NCBI GenBank assembly: GCA_951217055.1
Contig: OX578276.1
Span: forward strand, 69,944,144-70,008,143
Direction of reading: 5' to 3'
Source: Gerris lacustris
Lineage: Eukaryota; Arthropoda; Insecta; Hemiptera; Gerridae
Length of the DNA stretch: 64,000 bases
The notes under the pieces were generated by a model. It made no database searches, was not told the DNA's origin, and saw only the letters and a list, made by a program, of their open reading frames with translations. The translations under genes were made by a program, and so were the position numbers. Positions 38,901 through 47,858 of the stretch are shown here, piece after piece. The number at the start of each line of letters is the position of its first letter. The first letter of the stretch is position 1.

Positions 38901-41900
38901 TATTAATATCATTGTATATTATTCTAGTTTCAACAGATAGGGCTAAGAGTCACGTACAGCGTTTAGTAAGGCTTTTAATGGTAAACATACATAAAAAAAA
39001 ACTTCAATACATCCATGGACGTGAGCAGGCTGTGGAAGGTACTTTTTGTTCCCGTCCATAAACGTGTTAAGGCTGTGGAAGGCACTAATTAATTACGCCC
39101 ATAGACGTATACAGTACCAAAAGGGCTCTAGCTTTTATTGATTTAAAAATTGTAAATATTTTTTTTAATTTTAGATTTGGTGCAACAATAGATAATTGTT
39201 ATCGAATCATTTTTTAAAAAATAATTTGTAAAACAAATATTACTGGTAGGAAACTTAAATGGGAACACTGCGGTACTACAATTGTACAAAGAGGAGACTG
39301 TAAACAACTAACATACTTTTTAATGGGTAGGTACTTATTTATAATGGTATGAAATAATACTAAACAATTTTAGTACACTTTAAACTAAAATAAAATTATT
39401 CTTAAATTTTTATGTATATTAAATTAGACCTCACTAAAGATATCATTGTGGACAGAATTCACAAAGCAATCTTAATATAAATTATCACTAATACTAAAAT
39501 TAGGGTACTTCTCTAGATTGTTACACCCCAATGGTTTTTAGAATATAAATGAATATAGTTATTTGTAAATGCCTTTCTCTAAATAGCTATTAAGAAAAAG
39601 GGATGTTTAGTACATTGTACTTTGGGAGAAAGGAATTAACACTTCTGTTTTTATAAGGGGAGTAACAGTCTAAAGAAGAACATTCTGTAAACCTTCTTTA
39701 GATTTTTACACCTTTCTGCTTTAATTAAAGACGAGTAACCGTAGAAAGAAGTGCCAAAATTAGTGTGTAATAGAATTAATTTAAAAAAAAATTACCAGTG
39801 GAAATTTGAAGATCAAAGTCACTTCCAGTTATAGCAAGGCCAGTAACTCTAGATCCAAAGAAATGTATGGCCTTTACACGGTAACGACTAGATATTGACC
39901 TCATCAAATCATAAGAAATGGAAGAAGTAAGCTCATAAAAATGCTTACTAGTCTCATTCATTAACTCTATTTTTGAATCAATTAACTTATTCAAATGGTC
40001 CCATTGCTTGAAGATTTCACAAGAGGGTGATAATTTACCGACATTCCACTCAACAAAACTGAAAGCTGGATCTTTTATATTTTTTGAAATAATATTTTCT
40101 AATATTCCTAAAAACAAATATTTATTACAACATAAATTCAACTGAAAACAAATGTTTCACAAATAATATTTTAAGAAGAAAAAAATCAGTCTAAAAACTC
40201 GAAATAAATTTCTCACACACATACTAATACTGAATTTAAATCCTATAACATTTAATTTAATTTATTATTAATTATTAAACACACAGGATTTTAAAGCAAA
40301 TTGCTTTAAAATCTGACACCTTTTTCGATAACTGTATTTTAAAAGAGTTTAACAGGTGATAGTTAACATTTTGTTTTTCGATTTTCAGCTAAATTGTCCA
40401 GTCAAGTGGTAGTTTGGCAGGGGGAAAAATTAAGCTTTTTTTTCTTTTTCTTGGTGCTGAATCCGAATTTCAACTTTTCCACCTCATAAAATGTTGTGTT
40501 CTGATAAAAAATGCGAAAAACTGTAAAGAAAATGCTCTCTTTTCAGTTTATTGCTTATAATTTGAAAAACTTGCACTTTTAAAAACTGTAATTGTAATTA
40601 TTTCTTTTCTTACTAGCTTCAGCAAAAGACTTCAACTCCTTTTCCTTCATCGTCGGGATCCTATCTCCTATTTCCTGGTCATAAATACCCCCGATCAGAC
40701 ATTATTACACACTATAAAAGTAAACGCTGTCCTCAAAATATTACAACACTTCACACTTGCAATTCGAATATTCCAAGCACGCTAAGTTAAAACCAATAGG
40801 GATCAAGAAGGGCATAAAGTTAGGTGTGTGAGAGACAAAGGGCAGCCATCTGGTGTCTAGACAAAATGAGGAATCTAAAGTAAATGAAAATCTATAAATG
40901 CGGTAATTGCCAAAAACAGCCAGGGAGACTGACGATATATGTGAAAAAATTTGTCATGTAATTTGAGGGCATATACTTAAAATTACGTTTTTCTTGTAGG
41001 AAATTCTTGCTTTACAACAAGTTTTTATACTTTTGGAGCAATAAGTGTTTTCATGAGCAAAGGTATGCGATCTTAAAATAATCCTACCGAGGGTTTCCGC
41101 AAGCCCAGCGAATTTCCATTGGAAATTTGTAGTTCAATGTTGTGCAGTTTAAACTTCCTTCATAACTACTACAATTGTGTGGGTTATTTTAAGTTAAGAA
41201 AATTTAAAAGAAATATTTTAGTTAGATTAGGGTTTTTATAATAATGCTTAGTTAAACATAATAGTAGTAGTTTCAAGAGGTTTAAACTGCACAACATTGA
41301 ACTACAAATTTCCAATGGAAATTCGCTTGGATTGCGGAAACCCGCGGTAGGATTATTTAAAATCTTTGGTGACTCATTAGGAGGGGTTAATGAGATCATA
41401 AAGATCCCATTTTCAATAGGGATCCTCATCTCAACGAGCTTGATTTTTCGGTGCAAGTTTTATTTTGATACGTCAATTTGTTCGAGAGCTATCGTGCTTA
41501 CAAGAAATCCACAAGAAATTGTTGTTATTACTATTATTATTATTATTAAATTATTATTCGAATCGCTATGGTAACTCATTTTTTGGATTCAGGACCCTAA
41601 AAAACATATGAAGCGATACCTCACTTGATTTTTTTTTATCTTTGCTGACTCATCAGGAGGGGTTAATGACGTCATTAAGATCTCATTTTTTATGGGGATC
41701 CTCATCTCAACGAGCTTGATTTTTCGGTGCAAGTTTTATTTTGATACGTTAATTCGTTCGAGAGCTATCGTGCTTACAAGAAATCCGCTAGAAATACATA
41801 TACCTATATATACAGGGTGGCCACGATAAACTGGCTCACCCTGTTATCTCTTTTATTTTTGTAATGGTAACTCACCTTGGATTTTCGAGTAGTTTTATAA

Positions 41901-44900
41901 TATGATTTCCAAAAATATTTTTATCTTACAGTTTCGGCGGTATCTCTCTCAACTTTGTAATTTTAAATGGTAACCTATATTTTTTATATTTTTTTCTTAA
42001 AATAGATTCCTTTAGAAGAAAAATTAACCTTGAACCAACAAAATCGGTTGAGAATTGACAGAGATATCCCGTTTTCAATGTAACAAAAATGCTCTTTAAG
42101 TATGTAAAATACTGTTATAAAAAAAACTCAAATTAAACGAAATGATCTTAATTCTGTTTATTTCACTAGTTAGGTTAGTTGAATGCATTTACTGATCAAA
42201 AATCAAACCTTTTTTCCATTCCTTTCCGAAACTTTAGAGAAAAGGAAGATTGTCGACACACTGATCAAAAGAGGTCATACTAACGATGTTCCTGAATGGA
42301 ATGGAATGAAGGTTTTACTTTTGATCAGTAAATGCATTCATCTAACCTAAGTAAGTGAAAAACAAAGTGAAATAAACTGAATTAAGATGATTTTTTTTTT
42401 TTTTAGATTTAGTATTTTACATACTTAGATAGCATTTTTGTTACATTGAAAACTGAATATCTCTGTCAATTCTAAACCGATTTTGTTGGTTCAAGGCTCA
42501 TTTTTCTTCTAAAGCAATCTAATTTAAGAAAAGAATATAAAAAATATAGGTTACCATTTAAAATTACAAAGTTGAGAGAGATACCGCCGAAACCATAAGA
42601 TACAAATATTTTTGGAAATCATATTATAAAACTACGCGAAAATCCAAGGTGAGTTACCATTTACATTTTTTTCTCTATCTTCAAAAATAAAAGAGATAAC
42701 AGGGTGAGCCAGTTTATAGTGGCCACCCTGTATATATATACAGTATGTCCCACGATCGACTTGACGATACGTGAAGTGACCTAAAAATTTCATTTTTCGA
42801 CAAAAAGTCATTCTTGATCATCCCTCCTGCATGTCTTCAAATGAAGATTTATCGCATTAAAAATTTTGTTCCATGTACCCTGTTCCTAAAAATTACGATT
42901 TCTTAAAATCGCACAAGAGGAAACTGGTCTAAATTTTAATTTTATGAAAAAATGTCATTCGTTATAAAAAATTATATTTTTCAAAATAAGAAAGAATATA
43001 CAAAAAAATAATCATTTAAATTTCACCCCCCCCCCCCCCCCCCCCTCACCCTACCCGCTTACCTCCTTATGTTAATTCTAAAAATGTCTATTCAACAATC
43101 ATTGTTGTACTCAAAACGATTCCTAATTTTTTTTTTTAATTTAAATTTTTCTTTTTATTTAAAGTGGGGGGGGGGGGGGGGGGGAGGTGAAATACGATGA
43201 TTATTTTTTTGTATATTCTTTCTTATTTTGAAAAATATAATTTTTTACAACGAATGACATTTTTTCATAAAATTATAATTTAGACCAGTCTCCTCTTGTG
43301 CGATTTTAAGAAATCGTAATTTTTAGGAACAGGGTACATGGAACAAAATTTTTAATGCGATAAATCTTCATTTGAAGACATGCAGGAGGGATGATCAAGA
43401 ATGACTTTTTGTCGAAAAATGAAATTTTTAGGTCACTTCACGTATCGTCAAGTCGATCCTGGGACATACTGTATATACATATATATATAAAGTTTTGTAA
43501 AACCTATTTTTTCGTGATCAGGGACCCATGAAACGTGTTTTGGCCATAGTCCCGGCTCAAACTCCCGCCATGCCAGTGGCTCTATTAGCGAATTTTTTCC
43601 AATGGAAATTCGCTAAAAATCATAAAATTTTAACTAGTGGGAAAACGGTTGAGTATTTGACCCATGGACCCATTATATAGTATTTTCTGTAGTCCTTGAG
43701 GCGTAGAACAACCTCCTTCATTTTTTTCAAAAGTCAGGAAAACCTGTACTTTTCCAACTCAATCTCCATAATAACAGATTGATTGAGAGATAATGATACA
43801 TAAAAGCGACATAAGTCACAAATAAGAATGTTCCTCTTATATTCTGAGAGGAGGTAGCATGGACTCTGGCATTTTTAGTCTTTAAGGAGTGTTATCTGAG
43901 AGATAGGTTCAAATTAACTCTAACTAAATACAAAATAAAATACTTACCACCAAAAGATGGAGTAAGTTCAATACTAACACAAGAACCAGCAACAAATAAA
44001 CTTTCTTGTATTTTAAGCTTATCCTTTAAAATACCTGTAGTATTTCTAAAATAAAAAATGCATTATTATTATTAGATATAAAGGGGACATCCACTAATAG
44101 GTGATAAACTGAGAAAAAAGTGAGATACTAAGAAATAACACTTTTTATTCCATACCAGTTGTTGGCCTTGCAGTATGGGCACACAGTAAAGTCTGAGAGT
44201 CCTATTCGGGGGAGATGTTTATAGAAGTAGCCTAGTTACTGCTCCAAAATATGCAACATCTACATTTATAGGCTGGTTCAGAGAAAGCTTTTGCATTTTG
44301 TCAGTTATCAATGCCCAACCTTTCCTTCTGATTGCTGGAAATGGCTGAAAAGAATGTCATTTGCTGACTACATTGTCAAGTGCACATTTGGCTGTTCTTT
44401 GAGATACTTAATAGGCTAGCTCATCTGCCCTCTAATACTGTAAATTCTGCAATTAAGGACTACTTCCTTGTTTTGTTCCTCCTCCCACTTAATCATATCA
44501 TGCCATACTGTGCAGGAGTAAAAATTGTTAACTAGTCTAATTGTAAATACCTCTATTACAATTTAGCTCAGACAATAGGATATTTATAATTAATTTTAAT
44601 TCAAACGGTGTATGACTTAGATTCTTTAAAAATAAATATAAAAAAAAGTAGAAAAAAGAGGGGCATTGTGCCAAAAACAAGAATTATTTTTGAGGGAAAA
44701 ACAGTTAAACTAACAAAGATATCAAACACACTTTTCTAAATGAAAAGCATTAGATTTAATAATAACTTATCAGCCTCTAAAGCAAAACATCATGTGATTA
44801 AAACTACAGAATAAAAATATTGTTACCTGGAATATCTACAAAAAGCACTGCATAAAAATGGATCTGTAGCTTTTTTCAAGAAAACCATGCCTTGAAGAAT

Positions 44901-46020
44901 TAATGAAAGATTACTTCCAAACTTGACAACTTCATCAAATACGTGTTTCAAATCACTGTCTTTGTTAAAATCTAGATAAACAATAGAATATAATAATATT
45001 AATTGCAGATACTATATAATAAGTGAATAAATTTCTTACTGTTTATTAAGTGTATTTCTATAAATTGAATGTAACAGAGAAATTATTTTTTATCTTACTT
45101 TTAAAAATCAAGTCCACTCCTTCAGGAGATTTCTTCTGGAGATTAATTATTTTCTGTGATTTTTTTTCTTCAATTACACTTCCTTTAACTTTAGCTGAAG
45201 GAAACATTTTTTTGAGTAAATTAGAAAGATCGTCCGGTAGATCCTTATGATTGGAATTCATGTGACGTGAAAAGGTGCACCACACCTTATAACATATTGA
45301 ACATAACGATATTTTCAAATAGTTATTATTATCACCTTTAACTTTAGTATTATGAGCTTTCCCTCTAAAATGTTCTGACACTCTGTCAAATTCAGGCATA
45401 GGTCCACTAGAGCAGTTAGAGCAATATATTTTTAAAGAACTACAAAGTTTATGAGTTTTATTAAATGCATTCATTTCTTGAACAAATTTTGGTGGATTAG
45501 ATTTCAAAGAAGGGATCACAATGTCAGGAGCATCTTGACATATTAGGTACGGATCTTCAGGACAGGAGGTACATATTTTTTTCACTTCCTTTGAACTGGG
45601 TTTATTGTCATTAAGTACAACTTTACGACTACTACTCATATTATCATTAGTTATAGTTACAGTAACTCCTACTTCTTTACTATCAGTACTCTCTCCATAG
45701 TCACTAAGTGTGTCTGGAGTTAACTGACTTCTATCGTCAGGGGGAACCAAAGTGCAGATCTCATCATTCTTGATATCAGGTACAGTAGCATTTTTTTTCT
45801 TTCTGAGAATAAATTGTCTTAAATCATTTTCATCTATATGAACCAACGGTTCCGTCTGTGATTCTTCTGGTAAATGACCAGGGTTATTAACATCGCATGG
45901 TATTAAGTTAGAATACTCTTGAGACTCATAACAATGGTTGTTTATAAATTTCTTATCATTGCAGGAAGCAAATGAATTTTGTTCAGGTCGTCTTCTCTTC
46001 ATTTTCCAATTCAACTTCAT
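26532..46020 (-). CDS. Zinc-finger non-canonical poly(A)/poly(U) polymerase (TUTase family)
   Basis: Seven exons (46020-45099, 44971-44827, 44045-43948, 40107-39796, 36070-35887, 35206-34983, 26911-26532) join with consistent phase to 754 residues plus stop. Family members add A or U to RNA 3' ends. A basic N-terminus (KMKRRRP, 6-12) could be a nuclear signal. A U1-like C2H2 finger follows (C200, C203, H217, H223), then a second C2H2 finger (C240, C243, H253, H258). The nucleotidyltransferase core has G473-S474 with D485 and D487 in FGSRVTGLAITGSDFDLQI, and the third aspartate D538 in MCDISLNN. The PAP-associated part includes SYGLAWLVLFFL and the C-terminal exon. An in-frame TAA at 46024-46026 precedes the start. 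No RRM was seen, so the specific orthologue is not assigned. Introns carry most of the window's transposons. Confidence 0.88.
26912..28420. other. Transferase intron 6, left part
   Basis: AT-rich; contains a C-tract at 28190-28204 and a GTAGCTGAAGTACCCGGC phrase near 28230, probably a retroelement tail. No exon recognised. Confidence 0.5.
28691..29494 (+). CDS. Gag protein of LTR retroelement
   Basis: An uninterrupted 267-residue ORF starting MQPQLIPNNNDPG. The region KLPTFWKNDPEIWFSTVEGQ (about residues 33-52) is a typical Ty3/Gypsy Gag capsid start. A coiled segment SLEQLQYQVEELSKAVEALT lies near 219. The C-terminus has VCRFHSRFG, a cysteine/histidine remnant, then a premature TGA; the +1 frame continues with the other cysteines, so a frame shift has occurred. 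Confidence 0.8.
   Translation: MQPQLIPNNNDPGTSTSNNNNNNTLEEVSKSIKLPTFWKNDPEIWFSTVEGQFAIARIRADQTKYNYILSSIDCEILSKIRDIICNPPLENKFENIKSALIRRYALSTEERLKKILHGIELGDKKPSELLTEMQGLASGTDMHQSTLKILWLQALTSRIQTILAASKEGMEQLAILADAVAITLQPEVSETTAAVKPTPSTSLNMSSTQSLEQLQYQVEELSKAVEALTTGKSYRYFPNARFRNKSGQTKLNVCRFHSRFGRFAKKV
29501..29743 (+). pseudogene. Retropepsin fragment of LTR retroelement
   Basis: Same frame as gag beyond its TGA. Contains SCFLIDTGADVSVIPPNK-like sequence (as written: CSFLIDTGADVSVIPP) with the D-T-G active-site triplet intact. The ORF stops at 29743, and a poly-C tract (29889-29917) follows where protease and reverse transcriptase should continue. Truncated and unlikely to function. Confidence 0.75.
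30601..31670. repeat. Inverted-repeat arms around a nested MITE
   Basis: The block at about 30608-30740 (TATTATAGTCCAGGAGATAG, TGACTAACATCAAGCTAGAA) is inverted at about 31436-31668 (TTCTAGCTTGATGTTAGTTG, CTATTCCTGGACTATTA). A second smaller hairpin lies at 31197-31330, where AAAAATCAAGTTGATAATAG faces CTATCATCAACTTGATTTTT. The identity of the foldback is unknown. Confidence 0.65.
30830..31179. mobile_element. hAT-type MITE with ATCGATA repeats, 8-bp TSD
   Basis: A 350-bp element with ends TAGGGTTGGGA and TCCCAACCCTA, flanked by a perfect 8-bp repeat ATCCTGAG (30822-30829 and 31180-31187). The inside is filled with ATATCGAT/ATCGATAT motifs. No coding capacity. It inserted into one arm of the larger inverted repeat. 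Confidence 0.88.
31803..32094 (-). mobile_element. tRNA-derived SINE
   Basis: Read on the minus strand, it starts GAGCCAGCGTGGCCGTGTGG. A-box-like TGGCCGTGTGG lies at 32074-32084 and B-box GGTTCGATTCC at about 32011-32021, with spacing close to a tRNA promoter. The body continues to about 31803 with a GTTCGAAC-containing tail. RNA polymerase III would drive such an element. Family not named. Confidence 0.65.
32366..33340 (-). pseudogene. Jockey-type LINE fragment: RNase H and C-terminus
   Basis: Minus-strand ORF 33098-32766 reads DLWYTDGSRIEELSGAGIYC, then ATVFQAEIYVILACA and IYICSDSQAA, a retroelement RNase H domain with its D, E and D residues. ORF 32757-32512 continues with SCHTLTGFLTGHSRLNRHLQ, the usual downstream stretch. 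Stops and a frame change separate the parts, and the reverse transcriptase further upstream is degraded. It lies in intron 6 in the same sense as the host gene. Confidence 0.75.
33340..34982. other. Transferase intron 6, right part
   Basis: AT-rich. The part at 33340-33640 shares phrases (ATACCTATATTTCTACT, TTCAGGCTGGGCTT) with 35640-35810, so both are copies of one repeat. No exon seen until 34983. Confidence 0.5.
34983..35206 (-). CDS. Transferase exon 6: central helical domain
   Basis: Acceptor GTTTTACAG, donor GTCAGT. Reads FYLDMDERVKWLIVIVKMWA then SYGLAWLVLFFLMQKQ and VQLLTQLPPNP. This corresponds to the 'DPRVRPLV..IK.WA' and 'SYGL..LVI.FLQ' motifs of the family. Confidence 0.9.
35296..35830 (+). 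pseudogene. LINE fragment: reverse transcriptase C-terminal part
   Basis: The plus strand at about 35299-35440 reads ILKSILKPTWTYGIELWL and, after stops, HQVLKSKILKRA. This resembles 'IKPVWTYGIQLWG...LQRFQSKILR' of Jockey-type reverse transcriptases. The following 35640-35810 repeats the sequence at 33340-33640. It lies in intron 5 on the strand opposite to the host gene. Confidence 0.55.
35887..36070 (-). CDS. Transferase exon 5: third catalytic aspartate
   Basis: Acceptor ATTTTCAG, donor GTACAT. Reads IPWAKVPVIKLLHLKTQTMC then DISLNNVTGVINSQLL. The strand carrying the third Asp (CDIS) matches the 'ARVPIIKF...CDISFNN' pattern of TUTases. Confidence 0.92.
36287..36525. repeat. tRNA-headed repeat as head-to-head hairpin (copy 2)
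   Basis: Minus strand from about 36400 to 36287 carries the 3' two thirds of the tRNA-like head (anticodon arm, B-box GGTTCAAATCC) and the start of the body. The plus strand from about 36380 onward repeats the B-box half and continues through the body (GTAGTTAATAATAATTATAA, TATGAATACTACCAAAATCG). The two face each other, giving a stem of about 27 bp around AGACTCCAGCGCCGGGATTT. Confidence 0.65.
36673..38671. mobile_element. Large palindromic hAT element, 8-bp TSD
   Basis: A 1999-bp unit with ends TAGAGATGTGCT and AGCCCATCCCTA, flanked by a perfect 8-bp repeat GTCATTTC (36665-36672 and 38672-38679). The long interior is imperfectly palindromic: 37249-37400 pairs with about 38230-38390 (CAAGATTTAAT, TGAAATATCGGGCTCTCATC, GTGCTGATTTAACTC). 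The outer arms repeat AATACCTATTA/GTGACAATGT words. The right arm has a ~105-bp tandem pair at about 38406-38614. No transposase. Confidence 0.82.
38672..39795. other. Transferase intron 4, left part
   Basis: AT-rich; 39600-39715 contains TTTATAAGGGGAGTAACAGT, which recurs inverted near 55800-55930. No exon seen. Confidence 0.45.
39796..40107 (-). CDS. Transferase exon 4: catalytic G-S and D-x-D
   Basis: Acceptor TTTTTAG, donor GTAATT. Encodes residues 389-492 including AIHFFGSRVTGLAITGSDFD, the signature of the polymerase-beta-like nucleotidyltransferase fold. Both metal-binding aspartates are present. Confidence 0.9.
40108..41085. other. Transferase intron 3, right part
   Basis: AT-rich intron DNA after the exon 4 acceptor; nothing else recognised. 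Confidence 0.45.
41086..41358. repeat. Inverted repeat with GCGAATTTCCATTGGAAATT
   Basis: The phrase TAGTTCAATGTTGTGCAGTT at about 41130 is inverted at 41280-41300, giving ~70-bp arms. The core word is found again at 43590-43612. This suggests that the two palindromes at 41813-43471 lie inside an older repeat. Confidence 0.55.
41370..41791. repeat. Direct repeat pair, ~148 bp
   Basis: The block containing GAGGGGTTAATGA, CCTCATCTCAACGAGCTTGA and TTCGAGAGCTATCGTGCTTA occurs at about 41371-41519 and 41643-41791 with few differences. Confidence 0.75.
41813..42730. mobile_element. Near-complete palindromic element (CAGGGTGGCCACGATAAACT)
   Basis: A 918-bp element flanked by TA on both sides. The two halves are inverted copies with few mismatches over nearly the whole length (GGCTCACCCTGTTATCTC at the left, GAGATAACAGGGTGAGCC at the right; interior TTACATACTTAGATAGC against its inverse). 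No ORF of note. TA duplication and CAGGG ends suggest a Tc1/mariner-type foldback MITE. Confidence 0.8.
42741..43471. mobile_element. Near-perfect palindromic element (CAGTATGTCCCACGATCG)
   Basis: A 731-bp element separated from the previous one by only ten bases of TATATATATA and flanked by TA. Left arm words (GACAAAAAGTCATTCTTGAT, TTTGTTCCATGTACCCTGTT) recur inverted in the right arm almost without change. A C-tract at about 43027-43045 sits opposite a G-tract at about 43167-43184, so the whole unit can fold into one hairpin of roughly 350 bp. Confidence 0.85.
43472..43947. other. Transferase intron 3, left part
   Basis: Contains TTCCAATGGAAATTCGCT, related to the repeat at 41086-41358; otherwise nothing recognised. 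Confidence 0.45.
43948..44045 (-). CDS. Transferase exon 3
   Basis: Acceptor ATTTAG, donor GTAAGT. Reads NTTGILKDKLKIQESLFVAG, then SCVSIELTPSFG. Phase agrees on both sides. Confidence 0.78.
44046..44826. other. Transferase intron 2
   Basis: No repeat with clear ends and no exon recognised. Confidence 0.45.
44827..44971 (-). CDS. Transferase exon 2
   Basis: Acceptor TATCTAG, donor GTAACA. Reads NFNKDSDLKHVFDEVVKFG, then LSLILQGMVFLKKATDPFLC. It joins exon 1 and exon 3 in phase. No named motif; it precedes the catalytic core. Confidence 0.8.
45099..46020 (-). CDS. Transferase exon 1: N-terminus and two zinc fingers
   Basis: Encodes residues 1-307, ending GVDLIFK before donor GTAAGATA on the minus strand. 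Much of 20-180 is Ser/Asp/Glu-rich and probably disordered. CSNC...H...H and CSIC...H...H fingers lie at 200-258. A second ATG at codon 7 is also possible. Confidence 0.85.
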
Positions 46021-46947
46021 ATATTATAAGAAAATAAACTTCATAAGTGGAAGATCTAAAAAAAATAATAATAATAATAAAAAAGTTTTAGCATATTTAT
46101 TTATTAAGTTAAAGATACAGAAAAATAATCGTATATCAAATTTAATAAATATTTAACTGAGAAAGACATTTTAATTGCCAATTATGCCAGGAAATTTATT
46201 TCACTCATTCCTTTTTTAAGAGTAAGATAAATATAGATTAAATTTGTCAGAGGGTTGAATAACAGATTTTATTTTATTTACTTACAAAATCTACCAAATT
46301 TCCCTTCCGAGTATTGGTCAGGAAAAAGAAGGGACTGGTGTTTTTGTGAGGAGTGAATTTGTGTCTAACTATTTACCACATTCTTCAAAGAAATTATAAA
46401 ATTCAACAACATTTTTTTTATAATTAATTTTATTTACATTTAATAATTAATACAAATTTAAGAAAGTATAGCACATTTATCCAGTAAAGCTTAAAAAAGT
46501 CTGAAAATACCTAATTAAATTTTCATTAGACTCCCTTTTGAATACAAATGCTGATTGTACAATGTATAATAATAATCGGAGACAATTTCCTTTTAGCTCC
46601 ACCAAACTGCTATTAATGTTTTACTTTAATGTATGTATGTATGTATGTTTGCTATTAATGTACTACATTTGTATGATTTATAAACTTATTGGAATACTTA
46701 TAAACGGCCTCAAATTCTCCAGTTTTACTGCAAGAATAGTATAGGTTAGCAGGTCTGAGTGTCAAAAATTAAAAACTGTTCAAGGAGGAGTATAATAGAT
46801 CATGTCGTTTAGTGTGCAGAAAGCACTGGTATTGTCAGAGAAAATAAGTTGATTTCCACAAAAAAGATAAAATTCAGCCGATTAATTTAAAAAACAAATT
46901 ATCAACACTAATGCCATACCAAAAAAGGAGTAGGATTAAAAATGTAA
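46021..46947. other. Region upstream of the transferase start
   Basis: Probable 5'UTR or promoter of the minus-strand gene near 46021-46200, AT-rich, with an (AAT)n run at about 46063-46080 and a (TATG)n run at about 46630-46647. No core promoter motif was identified with confidence. Confidence 0.4.
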
Positions 46948-47256
46948 AGGCCCCCATACACACTTCATCTTGTTGTCCAACTTGGTTGAGTTGAAGTTGG
47001 AGTGTGTATGGGCAGGTTGAGAGACCAAATCACAAGTTGAACAACCATGTTGAAGAGATCAAAACCCTTTTGATATTTGTGGGCAGAGTTTAATGTTGTT
47101 ACAACCTGTTGGAGCGTGTTTGCGCAAGTTTTTCAACCTGATTGTCAATATCAGTCTGCTCGGCTTCTCATGAGGTTAGTTTAAGTTTGTTTTATAGTTG
47201 ATACTTGTACTTTGTACTGTGTTTGTTCATTGTGACTGCAGCTAGTTGTTAACATT

Positions 47257-47496
47257 ATGACCACTATACCAAATAACAAGAACACTGTAAAAGATAAGTA
47301 TCGCAGTCTACCACAGCTGTGGAAAGTTAAATCAGATTTATATAAAAATAAAGGCTCAAGAAGCAAGGAGTGGGACGAATTACTGATTGATTTCAAAGAA
47401 GTAGAACAGGATGCCAGGCTTGATACTTTGAAGAAACATATCACAAATATGCAAACATGCTACAGACGGGAGCTAAAGAAAAAACTGAAAAGTTAA
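47257..47496 (+). pseudogene. MADF (Myb/SANT-like) DNA-binding protein, interrupted
   Basis: The ORF MTTIPNNKNTVKDKYRSLPQ... contains LWKVKSDLYKNKGSRSKEWD and HITNMQTCYRRELKKKLKS, the typical MADF order of tryptophans and the 'R..Y.RELKK' helix. A TAA stop follows at 47494-47496. The same frame then reads KSGAGDEDV up to the nested element at 47524. On the far side (47861 onward) YEPTLWYL continues, the expected '..DVY.P.LWYFDLL' stretch. So the gene was longer and is broken by a stop and an insertion. Confidence 0.75.
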
Positions 47497-47523
47497 AAAT
47501 CTGGAGCAGGAGATGAAGATGTA

Positions 47524-47858
47524 CAGGGTGTTACCGACCTAAACCGAAAATCCAGAACTGAAATAACAGTTCAACTGTTATTTCGGTGTTTAGTTAAAAT
47601 TTCCGAAACTAAAAATGCTCTAGTTTAATAGGAAATTTAACGCTGATTTCGGAAATATTGTCAAAAGTTAAAAAATATAGAGTTGGAGTGGAGAAATTGC
47701 GGTTTTATTAGCAAAAAACGAGTTTTTAATAAATAAACTTCAAAAAATCATATCTCGGCAACGGATTGAGATAGAAAAGTGTGCTTGGTGGCGTATTGCT
47801 CCATTTTGGATCTAGTTTCATCCAAAAAATATTTTAGGTTTAGGTCGGTAACACCCTG
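47524..47858. mobile_element. TA-flanked MITE (CAGGGTGTTACCGACCTAAA) nested in the MADF gene
   Basis: 335 bp with inverted ends CAGGGTGTTACCGACCTAAA and TTTAGGTCGGTAACACCCTG, and TA on each side (47522-47523, 47859-47860). It interrupts the MADF frame between the codons for DV and Y. Superfamily Tc1/mariner by TSD and CAGGG end. No ORF of note. Confidence 0.88.

Noticed and set aside
47257..47496. MADF ORF as a host transcription factor gene
   Set aside because: It lies between inverted repeats with TAA duplications and is broken by a stop and an insertion, so transposon origin is more likely.
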